A stretch of DNA of 64,000 bases from Ramlibacter agri (GTDB taxonomy: Bacteria > Pseudomonadota > Gammaproteobacteria > Burkholderiales > Burkholderiaceae_C): assembly GCF_012927085.1 (NCBI RefSeq), contig NZ_JABBFX010000003.1, positions 868,001 through 932,000 on the forward strand, read 5' to 3'. The notes below the pieces were generated by a model that saw only the letters and a list, made by a program, of their open reading frames with translations, was not told the DNA's origin and did no database searches. Below, one piece after another: positions 63,982 to 64,000 of the stretch. The first letter of the stretch is position 1. The number at the start of each line of letters is the position of its first letter. The position numbers and the translations under genes were made by a program.

Positions 63982-64000
63982 CGCGCATGCGTCATCTGCT

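Noticed and set aside
61082..63988. 968-codon open frame on the minus strand opposite the acyl-CoA dehydrogenase
   Set aside because: It mirrors a well-conserved gene, has a His/Val/Gly/Leu-rich composition with no recognisable domain, and arises from high GC content suppressing stop codons.

Overview
The window is GC-rich, very densely coded DNA with strong G/C third-position bias and many ATGA/GTGA overlaps. Gene content points to a betaproteobacterium of the order Burkholderiales, most likely family Comamonadaceae. The pointers are a Bug-type tripartite-transporter binding protein, a PHA phasin with a Lys/Ala-rich tail, a TctD/TctE-like two-component pair, slmA close to argB, type III pantothenate kinase, and two copies of an 81-bp hairpin-rich repeat I associate with this family. 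I see no rRNA, tRNA, CRISPR array, transposase or phage gene.

1-13 kb is chromosomal housekeeping and metabolism: the end of a LuxR regulator, coaX, a divergent set of metallopeptidase genes (M14/DUF2817, M20, argE), a Tat-exported amino-acid-type binding protein, a cytoplasmic molybdopterin oxidoreductase coupled to a lipoprotein aminopeptidase, an acyl-CoA-binding protein, a hemerythrin, and a phasin/TetR pair.

13.1-46.8 kb is one large surface-polysaccharide (O-antigen/capsule type) locus. It starts with rfbB and a double methyltransferase with a coiled-coil tail, followed by the ABC exporter wzm-wzt. Two glycosyltransferases on the minus strand come next, then a chain-length regulator, a GT2 and a Wzy-like polymerase. 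At 25.8-26.8 kb lies a graveyard in which pieces of wzx, a GT2 and wzy are fused and decayed. A long minus-strand operon (37.0 to 27.9 kb) holds acyltransferases, WbqC, a polyprenyl-phosphate-type GT2, a methyltransferase, a NeuD-like acyltransferase, a beta-propeller protein, a small 4-TM transporter, the aminotransferase RffA and a large membrane protein. Divergent from it is the intact flippase wzx. The right end is a plus-strand UDP-L-FucNAc module (WbuB-like transferase, FnlB, FnlA, FnlC) and a WecA/WbpL-like initiating transferase. The locus thus carries both ABC-dependent and Wzx/Wzy-dependent export machinery. Repeated acyltransferase-wzx segments show that it was assembled by duplication and recombination.

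46.9-51.5 kb returns to conserved genes: argB, a two-component system, slmA and pdeM. Two tandem small exported proteins of unknown function follow. 52.3-59.9 kb is a sugar-acid (L-fucose-like, non-phosphorylated) catabolic cluster: L-lactate/malate-type dehydrogenase, UxaA/GarD-type dehydratase, FadR-type regulator with a recognisable operator, two SDRs, FAH-family hydrolase, COG3618 lactonase and a Bug binding protein. The window ends with a branched-chain-amino-acid-type binding protein, a strong terminator, and a TetR regulator with an operator-like palindrome in front of a large acyl-CoA dehydrogenase.
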